From assembly GCA_947504035.1 (NCBI GenBank), contig CANNGA010000006.1, forward strand, positions 158,282-222,281: 64,000 nt of DNA, in the 5' to 3' direction. The notes under the pieces are model-generated. The model had not been told where the DNA came from, did not search any database, and saw only the letters and a program-made list of their open reading frames with translations. Below are positions 21,601 to 32,200 of the stretch, one piece after another (positions within the stretch are counted from its first letter, which is position 1; every line of letters begins with the position of its first letter). Made by a program: the position numbers and the translations under genes. This DNA comes from an uncultured Flavobacteriaceae bacterium (GTDB lineage Bacteria; Bacteroidota; Bacteroidia; Flavobacteriales; Flavobacteriaceae).

Positions 21601-24600
21601 ACTTTCAGGAGCTATTCCTGAGGCTTTAGGAGCTTTAAATCAACTTCGTGAGCTAGGACTAAGCGCTAATAATCTTAGCGGTACTGTACCTAGTAGTTTA
21701 GGGAACTTGGAAAATCTTTTTAGCCTGTTTTTGGGAGGAAATAGACTAACGGGAATATTTCCTTTGTCTTTAACACAGCTTTCTGGATTACAGATATTAG
21801 ATCTAAGTGCTAATAATTTAGAAGGAGCGTTACCAGAAACTATAATTAACCTAAATAAACTTAATGTTTTAATGTTAAACCATAATTCTTTTTCTAGTAA
21901 GATACCGTCTGGTTTAAGCGAATTACCATTACTTGAGAAATTCTATTTTCATAATAATAATTTTGTGTTTTCTGATTTTGAAGACCAGTTTGACGCATAT
22001 CGGACTAAAATAGGAACCATCGAATTTCAATATGCGCCCCAAGAAAAAACCGATGAGCTCCTTACATTTAGGAGTGAGGGAGAAGATATCTTAATGACCT
22101 CAAGGGCCTTTACGAGTCCAAATAATACCTACCAGTGGTATAAAGATGGTGTTCCTATTGAAGGTGCAAACCAATTAAATTATACTCTAAAAAAGGCGTC
22201 TGCTCAAGATGAAGGCATATATACCTTAAACGTAGTTAATACTATTGTAGAAGATTTAAGTATAGAGCGTTTTGCAATTCGAATTGGCACAGAGGGTTCT
22301 TGTTACATCTCTGAGAGCGATCGGCAAATTTTAATTGATTTTTATAAAGCGACAGGTGGAGATAACTGGAAAAATACTCTAGAAGGGAATCAACCTTGGT
22401 TAATTAATGATCCCGACTCTAAGCCTTGCGATTGGTATGGGGTAAGTGTGGATACAGATTTTAATATAATAGGAATTAGTCTGCCCAATAATGGGATTCG
22501 TGGAGAGGTGCCAGCATCTTTTGGAGCATTAACGCGGTTAGAAACTTTGGAGTTGCCCGAAAATCTGCTTTCAGGAGGTTTTCCAGATACTATAACTTCA
22601 TTAACACGTTTAAAAGTACTAGCGTTAAGTGAAAATAAGTTAGTAGGAGACTTGCCAGAAACAATTGGGAATTTTCCAGAATTACAACGTCTAGAGCTTC
22701 GAGGTAACCGTTTTGCTGGAGCCATTCCAGAGACTATTGGTAACAACCAATCTCTTATAGCGATAGATTTTAGCTCTAATAAAAAATTAACAGGCCCTAT
22801 TCCTAAAAGTCTGTATACGATTTTAAATCTAAAAAGTGTAAAATTAAATGATAATCGTATGTATGGTGGCATTTCTGCTAGCATAGCAGATCTTAGTCAA
22901 TTAGAAGTGTTTTGGCTGTCCTTTAATAATTTTTCTGGAACTATTCCTGTAGAGATGGGCACTTTAATGTCTTTGGCTAATATCCAGTTAGATCACAATA
23001 ATTTTTCGGGAGATATACCCTTATTAATTCCAGATAGAACACTTGCAAATACAGTATTACAGATTAATAATAACGCTTTTGTTTTTAATGATTTTGAGGC
23101 TGAATATGAGGGGTATCAAAATCAAATCGAAACATTTACCTACAGTCCACAAGCCAATGTAGATCTCTATGAAGTGCGGCTGGTAGAATTAGGGAAGGCT
23201 ACAACACTAACTACAGAACAATTAGTGAGCCCTAATAATACTTATGTTTGGTATAAGGACGGCGTACAGCTTAGAGAAACGAATCTAAGGGCGATTGAGA
23301 TAAAAAACATCACAAAAGAAGACCTGGGCGACTATTATTTTATTTCAACCAATAGCACAATTAACGCTTTAACTTTAACACGAAGACGCATTAGGTTGGT
23401 AGATAAAATAGAGCCTGTAAATCCAGACCCAAGTACGCCAGTAACAGGTTCAGAATATACTTATTGTAATGCGTATAATACTACAGTTGCCGACTTGTTA
23501 CCTCCTAAGGGGGCTAATAGTGCGAAATGGTACGAATATGCTGTTGAAGGTTCTGTATTAGATCCCGATTTAAAACTAGTATATTCTGAGATTTTATGGG
23601 CAGAAGTAGAGGGGGAAGCGTATCGTATACCAGTACAGTTATCTATTAACGAAGGCGCACCAGGTCGTATTGATCAAGAAGATTTTCAAACATTTGGAGC
23701 TGGGAGTAAACCCACTATAAGTGATTTAGAAATTACGGGAGAAAACCCTGTGGTATGGTTTGAGTCGCTTAGTGCGCCAACTCCAATAGCGTTAGACACG
23801 CCTTTAGTTCATGGTGGTTTATACTATGCAGCATACGATGCTGTTTCGTGTCGGTTTGAAGTAGAGGTCTTTATAGGGGTGCCAAATATTACAACATTTG
23901 AGACACAAACTTTCTGTAAAGCACTAAAACCTACCTTAAAAGATATCGTTGTATTTAAAAGTAACCCTGAGTTTGAAGTGTTTTGGTATGCATCTCTATT
24001 GGGTAATTCTAGATTAGTAGAAACGACAGCTTTAGTTGCTAATACAACTTATTACGTTGCTCAATATAATGGAGTTGAAGAGGGTAAACGCGCTGCAGTA
24101 ACGGTATCATTTTTTAAAACGACACCTCCAATAATCGAAAATTCAGAACAGACTATAATTTTAAGACCAGGCGAAGATGCCTATGTTTCAGATTTACTAG
24201 CAAGAGGAACGCATATAAAATGGTATCAAAATCCAGAAGGCGATGGGACTTATTCATTTTCAACAAGACTCATCTCAGGAACGACGTATTATGCGAGTAA
24301 CGCAGAGGTAGAAGGTGGGTGCGAAAGTGAGGAAAGGCAAGCAGTACGTGTTATACTTATAGAAGAAGAAGCACCTGTTTTAATTAATTGTGAAAAGTTT
24401 CATCCGCAACCAGGAAATCGTTATGTGATTAGTGGCTGGGTGAGAGAACAGGGATTGGAAGAGGTAACTTCAGAAACAAGAGATTTCTTGGAAGACACAA
24501 GTATAAGCACACTTTTTGTTGAATTGTTAAATCATTTAGTGACAGATTTTGTGTTACATAGAGAGGAGGATAAGAGAGGCCGATTTGTACCACCAAGATA

Positions 24601-25495
24601 TGTGCCCGATCCTGTAACTCGAAAGTATGATGCTTTAGTACCTTATTTAAAAGAATCGGGATCTGATAATCTTACCATATACAATTTCAAATACGAAAAA
24701 GAGGTTATTAATGGTATAAAGCGTATCGTAGGTTTTAGTTTTTCTTTTGTGCCAAGAGGTATAAACGCTGTTCCAGATGTGAGGTATTTTACACCAACAT
24801 ATGGCGATAAAACCAACCCTCAAGCAAGTTATCCGTTATTAAATAACCCATCGTTGTCTCTAGAATTTACAGGATTAGTGAGGAATGATGAACCTGGTAG
24901 TTCTGGTTTTAGAGCCTTGTCTAATTTTAAAATAGATGTTGGTAATAGTACTGCTTTGAAGAATCATGATATCAAAAACGTACGCTCACCTAACGTTTAT
25001 AATATTCAGTTAAAAAAAGAATTCAAAACCTATAGGGTCGACCCTAATTATCAAGTCATGCATTATGCCAATAGCTTAATAGAAGTGGTATATGAAGATA
25101 AGGATAATAATATTATAGATGTTTCAGACGGGTTCTATAAGGCGAGATTTGAGCCAGAGGGTGCGGTTATAGAAGGTTGGCAGCGTATTTCTGCAGATTT
25201 TATAGTGCCTAAAGAGGCCTCTTTTATGAGTATTTTTCTTAAAAACACAGCAGAAACAGCTATTAACTCTTACTACGACGATATTAGAGTACACCCTTTT
25301 GATAGTAATATGAAAACCTTTGTGTACGACCCTGTGACAAGAAGGTTACAGTCTGAATTGGATGAGAACAATTATGCGACTTTTTATGAATACGATCAAG
25401 AAGGTGGATTGGTACGCGTGAAAAAAGAAACTGAAGAAGGCATTTATACAATTCAAGAAACGAGGTCTGGAAATTCTAAATTAAATAGCAATTAA
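18611..25495 (+). CDS. 2294-aa secreted LRR/Ig-like repeat protein ending in a YD motif
   Basis: A signal peptide (ending TGHS-Q) is followed by four large modules starting near residues 30, 417, 644 and 1230. Each opens with a cap of the form RQALIDFYNATGG-W-NT...PWL...CDWYGV. It continues with plant-type leucine-rich repeats (LxxLxxLxLSxNxLSGxIPxxLGxL, 24 residues each) and closes with an Ig-like domain (SPNNTYQWYKDGVPIE...DAGxYxF). Module 3 is the longest. Residues about 1600-1935 are several further Ig-like units, then a CBM-like domain to about 2230. The last 60 residues (FVYDPVTRRLQSELDENNY then ATFYEYDQEGGLVRVKKE) are an RHS/YD strand pair. LRRs usually mediate protein or glycan recognition; a role in targeting is inference. 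It lies between the two shell-type genes. Confidence 0.85.
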   Translation: MILKYINKQVVLTLLCTVIFLTGHSQVALQERQALIDFYNASGGDWSPEQGLGAWLIDDPDALVEDWAGVEVKNGVVIGLELSNYNLKGDFKSFMSALLQLESLERLTLKSAKGVFGTIPDELRHLTQLKSLTLSGTRLSGIIPEALSELYKLRFVDLSKNQLEGAIPSKIGSLINLETLKLNDNALRGLLPVGIGSLTKLIRLDFSNNHITGKIPSSFCNLTLLEELYLSDNELEGVLIPEFNLLRKLRVVAVQDNQFTGKIPNAFGAMFQLEVLNLSGNSFSGTLPSNLKSLENLSVLDFSENAFVFADFEEQHVAFISKLERYAYAPQSKVDTEVIKTVTAGNAMRLTTALSSPNNIYTWFFEEEQIYQGPDKEYVFNTARLQDAGRYYFTVQNQTVKGLVLTRNTIVLEVLDTCEVSNEERQALIAFYNATGGPEWHNTIQGNQPWLVTEASSNVCDWYGVRTVDNRVVEILLADNNLVGELPDTLGALSKLIRLDVHANQLESTLPTALTTIETLTHLNVNGNRFVFDDIVPVYDNLKDKLATFSYAPQRKIGVENTQKLALGSSYTFSVTEFSNPANNTYQWYKDGLPIENATSVSYTIPEVSYTNAGMYSFRATNSKIDQLELIRNVITINVYDPNNSCAVSKATREALVDFYIKTNGHNWENTLSDFHPWLINDPESSVCDWLGVTVINNKLVKLDLARNNLTGVIPPSIGKFSDLRELEFAQNALSGKIPEELWELLNLEKLGLSQNKLEGSIAPEISRLNKLRAINLGTNNLTGSIPSQIGDIPNLNVLVLQTNDLTGVLPSTLGQLKDLERLQIFGNKISGKIPRTLGALTNLNSLNVSRNQLEGSIPSELGALTNLEYLSLNDNQLSGAIPVSIGNLINVKIIDLKKNKLEGQLPKALGQLQNLVRLHVDENRLSGLIPSEIGALQVLESLDLEENNFSGAIPEALGQLKELRELRLSANNFSGAIPEALGALNQLRGLRLNANKLSGAIPEALGALNQLRELGLSANNLSGTVPSSLGNLENLFSLFLGGNRLTGIFPLSLTQLSGLQILDLSANNLEGALPETIINLNKLNVLMLNHNSFSSKIPSGLSELPLLEKFYFHNNNFVFSDFEDQFDAYRTKIGTIEFQYAPQEKTDELLTFRSEGEDILMTSRAFTSPNNTYQWYKDGVPIEGANQLNYTLKKASAQDEGIYTLNVVNTIVEDLSIERFAIRIGTEGSCYISESDRQILIDFYKATGGDNWKNTLEGNQPWLINDPDSKPCDWYGVSVDTDFNIIGISLPNNGIRGEVPASFGALTRLETLELPENLLSGGFPDTITSLTRLKVLALSENKLVGDLPETIGNFPELQRLELRGNRFAGAIPETIGNNQSLIAIDFSSNKKLTGPIPKSLYTILNLKSVKLNDNRMYGGISASIADLSQLEVFWLSFNNFSGTIPVEMGTLMSLANIQLDHNNFSGDIPLLIPDRTLANTVLQINNNAFVFNDFEAEYEGYQNQIETFTYSPQANVDLYEVRLVELGKATTLTTEQLVSPNNTYVWYKDGVQLRETNLRAIEIKNITKEDLGDYYFISTNSTINALTLTRRRIRLVDKIEPVNPDPSTPVTGSEYTYCNAYNTTVADLLPPKGANSAKWYEYAVEGSVLDPDLKLVYSEILWAEVEGEAYRIPVQLSINEGAPGRIDQEDFQTFGAGSKPTISDLEITGENPVVWFESLSAPTPIALDTPLVHGGLYYAAYDAVSCRFEVEVFIGVPNITTFETQTFCKALKPTLKDIVVFKSNPEFEVFWYASLLGNSRLVETTALVANTTYYVAQYNGVEEGKRAAVTVSFFKTTPPIIENSEQTIILRPGEDAYVSDLLARGTHIKWYQNPEGDGTYSFSTRLISGTTYYASNAEVEGGCESEERQAVRVILIEEEAPVLINCEKFHPQPGNRYVISGWVREQGLEEVTSETRDFLEDTSISTLFVELLNHLVTDFVLHREEDKRGRFVPPRYVPDPVTRKYDALVPYLKESGSDNLTIYNFKYEKEVINGIKRIVGFSFSFVPRGINAVPDVRYFTPTYGDKTNPQASYPLLNNPSLSLEFTGLVRNDEPGSSGFRALSNFKIDVGNSTALKNHDIKNVRSPNVYNIQLKKEFKTYRVDPNYQVMHYANSLIEVVYEDKDNNIIDVSDGFYKARFEPEGAVIEGWQRISADFIVPKEASFMSIFLKNTAETAINSYYDDIRVHPFDSNMKTFVYDPVTRRLQSELDENNYATFYEYDQEGGLVRVKKETEEGIYTIQETRSGNSKLNSN
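21455..21670 (+). repeat. Three near-identical tandem 72-bp LRR units
   Basis: Units 21455-21526, 21527-21598 and 21599-21670 each encode 24 residues of the form N-x-F/L-S-G-AIPEALG-x-L-x-x-L-R-x-L-x-L-x-A-N. They are far more alike at the DNA level than the other LRRs of this gene, which suggests recent duplication. The 72-bp period equals one LRR turn, so gain or loss of a unit keeps the frame. Confidence 0.85.
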
Positions 25496-25496
25496 A

Positions 25497-26219
25497 ATGA
25501 GACGACTAAAAACATTAGGAATAGCGGTGCATGTAGTCTTGTCTATGTTGCTGTGCCACAACGTTACAGCTCAAAACCCAAGAGCGTTAGAGGTGCTTTC
25601 TAAAGTAACAGATCTTTATAAAACGAAGCCAAATTATCAAATTCAGTTTGAATTTAATTTTAAAAGAGGAACTGCTTTAAAAAGTGCATATGCTTATAAA
25701 GGGATTTTAGAAAAACGGGAGGGCATTACAAAATTAAGTCTATTAGATACCGAAGTGCTATCTTTTCCACAAGCCCATTTAACTATAAATCATACCAATA
25801 AAACGATTTTATTTCGTAAGAGCACTAAGGCAATAGTAGGTTCTCCAGTAGATATCAGTACGTTTTTAGAATACTTCGAAATAAAAGCCTTTAAAGCAGT
25901 TCAAACACAGTGGATCTGCGAGTTGAAAGTGATGTCTAAAGATCATCAAACGCCTTATCATAAGGTCGTGTTGTATATTGACAAAGAGAGCTATACGCTA
26001 GAAAAGCAAGAATTGTTTTTTGCAAATAAGATGCCTTTCCAAACCGAAGAAGGTACTACTATATACGATAAGGCGCAGTTAGATATTCTATGTAAACACA
26101 GCACTAACGCTACAGCGCTTAAAGCAGAAACATTAGGACGTTACATTTCGTTTTCGAATAAGAAGGATTGTTTGCCTTCAAAACACTATAAGGATTACCA
26201 AGTTACGGTATCTCATTAA
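25497..26219 (+). CDS. LolA/LppX-like periplasmic protein of the Rhs-type operon
   Basis: A 240-aa exported protein with a signal peptide ending HNVTA-Q. The mature part begins RALEVLSKVTDLYKTKPNYQIQFEF and alternates strands around short helices, the pattern of the LolA/LolB/LppX half-barrel that carries lipids or lipoproteins. Residues about 150-175 (HKVVLYIDKESYTLEKQEL) fit the middle of that sheet. It starts 1 nt after the LRR gene stop and ends 32 nt before the RHS gene, so expression is tightly linked. A carrier or chaperone for the giant partners is plausible. The fold call is by pattern only. Confidence 0.6.
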   Translation: MRRLKTLGIAVHVVLSMLLCHNVTAQNPRALEVLSKVTDLYKTKPNYQIQFEFNFKRGTALKSAYAYKGILEKREGITKLSLLDTEVLSFPQAHLTINHTNKTILFRKSTKAIVGSPVDISTFLEYFEIKAFKAVQTQWICELKVMSKDHQTPYHKVVLYIDKESYTLEKQELFFANKMPFQTEEGTTIYDKAQLDILCKHSTNATALKAETLGRYISFSNKKDCLPSKHYKDYQVTVSH

Positions 26220-26251
26220 ATTTTTAAAGTAATTACTAGTACAGCGGCACT

Positions 26252-29200
26252 ATGAATATTTCACTTATACAAACCAAATTATATTTTGTTTTTCTCCTTG
26301 TTTTTGGCTTAAGCTTTTCTCAATCTGAGAAAACATTCAATGCAACAGAACTTAGCAATATTGTAGGGAATACTAATACGGTATCTTTTAATACACCTCA
26401 ACTTACAGAAGGGCTAGGCGTAGATGTTAACCCCATGGCATCTGTGTCCTTAATTGTAGATAAAGCAGATAGTCCTAGTGACTTATGGTTCGTACTAGAG
26501 CTAGATGTAGAGGTCTCTCCTATTTTAGGCGCAGGAGTGGTTGACAGCGAACGAAGTTATACGACGACACTACGTGTAGAAAGCAATACCTTTCCTAATG
26601 TGGGAGGGAATTTCGACCATATTAGCACCTACAACATAGCAGGGTATTTTGGTGCAGAAGTAAAAATACTGAGGGCAAGGATAGAAGATAAGGTGAAAGA
26701 AAGGCCATTGCAAGATAGTAGAGACCTGCCTCCAGGAATTAAAATGGTGATTGGTTTTAGTGCAGAGCGTTTTTATAGACTAGACGCTGCAGTAGCTCCA
26801 GAAATGTTAGCTCCAGTGTATACGGAGGCACAGAATACTTTAGAAATTAAATGGAAAGCGGTTACAGGTGCTACGTATTATGATGTAGAGTGGACTTGGT
26901 TAGACAATTATGGAAATGATAACGATACATCCCTAGCTGCTGAAGTCATCAATTTAACACAAAAAGAGTTTAAGCAAAACAATACTCGTATTCAAACGAC
27001 AGAGAAAGTTTACCAAATACCTCTCATTTTCGATAAAGGGTATTTGGTATACCGCGTAAGAGCAGTAGGGCGTTATCTAGAAGATGTTACCAAAAAAAAA
27101 TACGGTATTTGGTCTAGCGGAACAGATGTGAAACAAAAAGTATCCGACTGGAAACCCAATGTTTATGAGGTTTTAACAGGTCATAAAACAGATATGAATT
27201 GGCAGTTTCAAGCGAGTTATGCTGAAGGAGGAAAGCGCAAAGATGTAGTGAGTTATTTTGATGGGACATTACGTAACAGACAAACGGTTACTAAAATAAA
27301 TTCTGATGATAATATTATTGTAGGAGAAGTTATTTATGATGGGCATGGACGACCAGCGATAGAGGTTTTGCCAGTGCCTACCACCGAAAAAGGCATTGGT
27401 TTCATAACCGATTTTAATAAAAACAACCTAGATGAGGTGTATAGTTATCAAGATTTTGATGAAGACGCGCATATCTCTAATACGGCAGTAGAGATAACAC
27501 CTATGTCTACAAATAAAGGGGCGAGCCAGTATTATTCAAATCAAAATAAAGTAGCAAGTGCTTTTAAAGACCGTATTCCAGATGCTAAAGGGATGCCTTT
27601 TTCACAAATAGAATATACCGCAGATAATACAGGTAGAATACATAGAAAAGGCGGTGTAGGCCCAGACCACCAGCTAGGATCTAAGCACGAAATGCGTTAT
27701 TACTACAGTATTCCAAAACAGAAAGAGTTAAACCGTCTTTTTGGATATAATGTGGGGAATTATTCGCGTTACAAAAAGAATGCAGTAGTAGATCCTAATG
27801 GTCAAATTAGTGTGAGTTATATAGACCCGCAAGGGAGAACCATTGCCACAGCTTTGGCAGGGGGAAGTCCTTCCCAGTTAGATGCTTTAGACGATGAAAC
27901 TAAAAACGAAATACTTCATGAGCGTGTAACATTCGACCTCTTGGAACGCGAAGAAAGCAATGCGCTTTTTAGTACCACAAAAAATGGGGTATTGTTAGAT
28001 GGCAAAATACACCAGTCACTGCAAGTTAATCTTGCAGATAATACCGATTATCAATTTCAATATGCTTTAGAAACAGAACGCATTAATTTTGAGTATGGCT
28101 GTGAACAAGACACCTCTAACTTTCCATTTGTGTATGATATTGTATTGGATGTAGAAGATAATACAGGAGGCATTTTATTAGAAACACCATTAAAAGTAAC
28201 GAAAACGGCAAGTACAACACCATTTTCTTTCGAGGAAGATGTGAAAAGTATGGAAGAAGGGCCGTTTGGAGTTTCTAAAATATTAAAAGTTAACAAAGAG
28301 AAGATTGAGGCATATACAGATGCCTATATCTCTAAAATAACAAATCCCGATGGTTTATGTTACGAAGACCCAAATAAGTTTTCACCAGAGGCAGTGATAA
28401 GTGATTGTTTTATTTCGATAGAAACCTGTAGACTTAGCCTTAGAACAAAAGATGATGGCACCATATTTTCCGAATCCCAACTAGAAGAAGCAAAAACGTA
28501 TTACGTTAATAAGCAAATGGCTTCTTACGATGCTATTGCAGATCCTAGTGAAATACCTTTGTTAGAAGAACGATTTGCCAGAGAATGGGTCTTGTTATAT
28601 GCCTCTTGCGATGCCGCGTTTCAAGCAGGTGAACAAGATTCTAATATAGAGAATTCGATATCATGTGCTAATGGGCAAACCAATTTAGAGACTGATATGT
28701 CCCCTTCTGGGCAGTATGGAATGCGGTTCAAGGATCAAAATGAAACACTTCTAGAAGACTTAAGTATTTTTAATGAAGAGAACCTGTTATTAAGTGCTTC
28801 AGAAAAAAGCTGGCGAAATCCGTTTCATTATGAAAAAGATTTAGGAGAAGACGCTGGGCATTATTATGATGAGAATGGATTTATTAGTTATGTAGAAGTG
28901 CAAGTAGATGGTGGTAGCTATGACCCTCCTATTTTAGAGCAAAGCCCATTTTTAGAAACCGATATAGAAGGTCTCATTAAAGTCGAACCACAATATTTAA
29001 AGCTGTCTGATATTAAAACGCTTAAAACATATTGGCAGGAGTCTTGGGCGGCGTCATTACTTATTTACCATCCAGAATACGCATATTTAGAGTATGAACA
29101 AACGGTATGTGCGCGAACGAGTACAGTTGCAGGAGCTGCCATGAATAGCGATGGCTATACTAATTTTTTATATTCTAAGACGTATACTGAAGCGGTATCG

Positions 29201-32200
29201 GCAGGTTTAGATCCTTTTGCCAGTGCAACACAGTTAATGGATATCGACCCCTATTTTGAAGGAAACGCACACGAGTCGCTACAAAAAGAGGTGATGAGAG
29301 AAGCGTTAACGCGTAATTATGACGGTTTTGGCGCAACAAATGGCAATGGAGCGATGCTAACAATTGCATATAATACTGTAGCTTGTAATAGCCTTGAGAA
29401 CTGTGATAGAAACCGCAGCTTTTTAGATACGAAATCTATTGTGCAAAGTAATAGTTTCCCAGAAGCACAGCGAGAACGGGTCTGGGAAACCTATCGGTCG
29501 TATTATGTGAATTTGAAACAAAAAATACAGTATGTATTTTCTACCATATATGCTCATAATAAAGGGTTTTACAATAGTTGTATTAACTCTAAAGATAAAC
29601 CCATAGCATTGGTTGCTATTCTAGCAGACTATCCTCAAGCCAAAAAGATTCATAGCCTATTAGACAGGAGGGGAGCTAGTTTGTGTACCGCAGCAGGCAA
29701 TTCGTTTTATGCCGATAAAGAGAAAAGATACCCTCCTGCAGATGCATTGTATAATTCTGGACAGTCCACAATAGATGGCGTTGCAGAATTAGAAAAGCAG
29801 ACCAATTACAGATATTATGTAGATACTGGCGTTTGTCCTCTAGCACGTGATTTAGAGTTTTATCTTAACGGTCTTGTAACGCAAAAGAACAGTAATGATA
29901 CTTATAACAATATCGCAAGCGCTATGGGTAACTATACGGGCAACTATCTTACCCGTGCTTTATATGACGCCTTAGAAGTTACGCCCAATAGTGGCGATTT
30001 TACCATAACAGGTACACCAGACCCTAGTAATAGTAATATTTTGGAGGTTGCTTTTCAAGGCGGTACGCCTGTACGGCTAGCGTTGCCGTCTAATAACAGT
30101 AATTACGCGTGGTCTGGGTATGGAAATACATGGGTTATTACCCGTGTAAATACTTTAAAATATACCAATTATGTTACGGATGCCACAACAGGTATCAATC
30201 AATTTAATTTCCAGGTATTGGCTAGGGTAACAAGCCCTTCAAATAGAGAAGGCGCCTTTGAAGAAATTATCTTAACAGGAACTACCGAAGCTAAAATTGG
30301 CGAGTGTTCTATAAATTTTTCCGGAAATGAGATAGGAGACGATCTTGGTTCTGGAGGAGAAGGTACATTAATAACAAACGATTGTGACATCCAACCACGG
30401 TTTAAAGCTGCGATGCTTAATTTATTAAATGCATTGGTACAAAGTAACCAAATTGGAGCGAGTCGTTTTGCGTTGAAGGATTATCCAGCCTATCGCGATA
30501 GTTATTTGCCAGAATATTTTGGAATAGCTCCTAATACAAATGTATTCTGGAAGGTCGAGAACGGGATTTGTTTTATTGAAACACCTTTAGAAACCTACTT
30601 AACATACAGTTTAGATGGCAACTTGCCTGCGGGTAAGGATTATATTATTACAGGCTTATATATTGGAGATATCATCAACAATAGTGAAGGAATCTATAAT
30701 GAAGGGCACCTTACTTATTTAAATAGTGATTTTAAAAAAATAAGGTTAGAAGGGCAGATTTTAAAAACAGAACGCACGCTACTTAATTTCTCATGTTGTG
30801 GTATTACCGATATAGGAGGGCCAGATGTTACTTGTGAGATGGTTGATGTGTGTGAAGCCAATTCTGATGCAGAACGCGTATTTGAAGAAGAATTATTGAA
30901 AATAATGGATTATGCATTTAGTCAAAATTGGTTGGATGCTATGAGAGCTGGTAGTACGGAATATGACGTAACAGACCTAGCAGCAGTATTGCTCAATGAT
31001 TTTCAAATTAAAAAACGCTTGCAAACTCAAGTCAATAAGGGAGATAGTCCACTAGTTGTACAGACAAATTATGTAGAAGCCAGAATAATAGAAGGAGAAG
31101 AAAATGCATGGTTTGAATTGGTTTTTGCAGAGAGTTCAACATCATTTGCAGAGACATATTTGTTTTTTGATCTAAGTAATGTGGGTGACTATAAAGCTAT
31201 CAATGGTGTGACTTGTGTCGATAAAACTACGGAGGGCTATACCATTTCATATTCAAAAAATAATGGAGGCCTTAATACTGTTGCTCAAGACAATTTGATA
31301 GTTCGTACTAAAGGTGTCTCCAACAACATAGAAGACGTAGGGTGTGAATTTTTTGAATTAGAGCCAGAGTGCGATATTCTAGCCGCTATAAATGTCGATG
31401 GGTCTTTTGAAACGTTAAGCTCTAGAACATTTACGAACGGACAACTAAAAGAGCAAATTGATGCTGCTGGCTTTTATAATGCGACAGGAACAGTAGATGC
31501 TTTTTTTGAAACCACACCACAAACGCCTCTTATTCGAGCCCAACAGCCCAGTCCAGATGGAGGTGTGTTTGTAGGAGTTAATACGAATGAGGCTAGGAAT
31601 AATATTGAAAGTTTTGGGGTTAATATTCCTGTTGAGGGGGGTAAGACATATGTTATTTCTTTTTATCAAGCGAATGGCGGTGATGATGCGTTTTACCCTC
31701 CAGCAACCCCGCGAACAGAACCTGGAGAATTAGGTACAGTTACGGTGACTCTAGATGGTGTGACAGTAGAAGCACCAACATTAGCTTTTAATGGATTTGG
31801 TGCTCAAACATGGTCGCATGCCGAAGTTTTTATAACTGCACCCGAAACAAAAGCGAATGCGGCATTACTTTTTGGTGCTAAAAGCGAAACGGGTAGATCT
31901 GTATATATGACTATAGATGCTATTGAAGTGGTGCGTACAGATAATAGGGATTGTTTTGATGATGGACTGGCTTTTCTAGCGAAATCATCAGTAACGGATA
32001 ATACGTCTTCATTCGCAACAAAATCTAGAAATGCAACATCAAATGCAACTTGTGTATCGTGTATACCAGAACCAGTGGCTCCTGTAAGTTGTACTGATAA
32101 ATACATTGCACTTCAGCAAGTTGTAGCCAGTATTGCGGGGTATGAATTGCCAGCCTATTATACTGTAGACTATTTTTGTGATGCACAATTGGCAAGAGCA

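Noticed and set aside
21455..21670. CRISPR-like regular repeats
   Set aside because: The 72-bp units have no spacers and encode LRRs in frame; the 42-bp units at 55.7-55.9 kb likewise encode a coiled coil.
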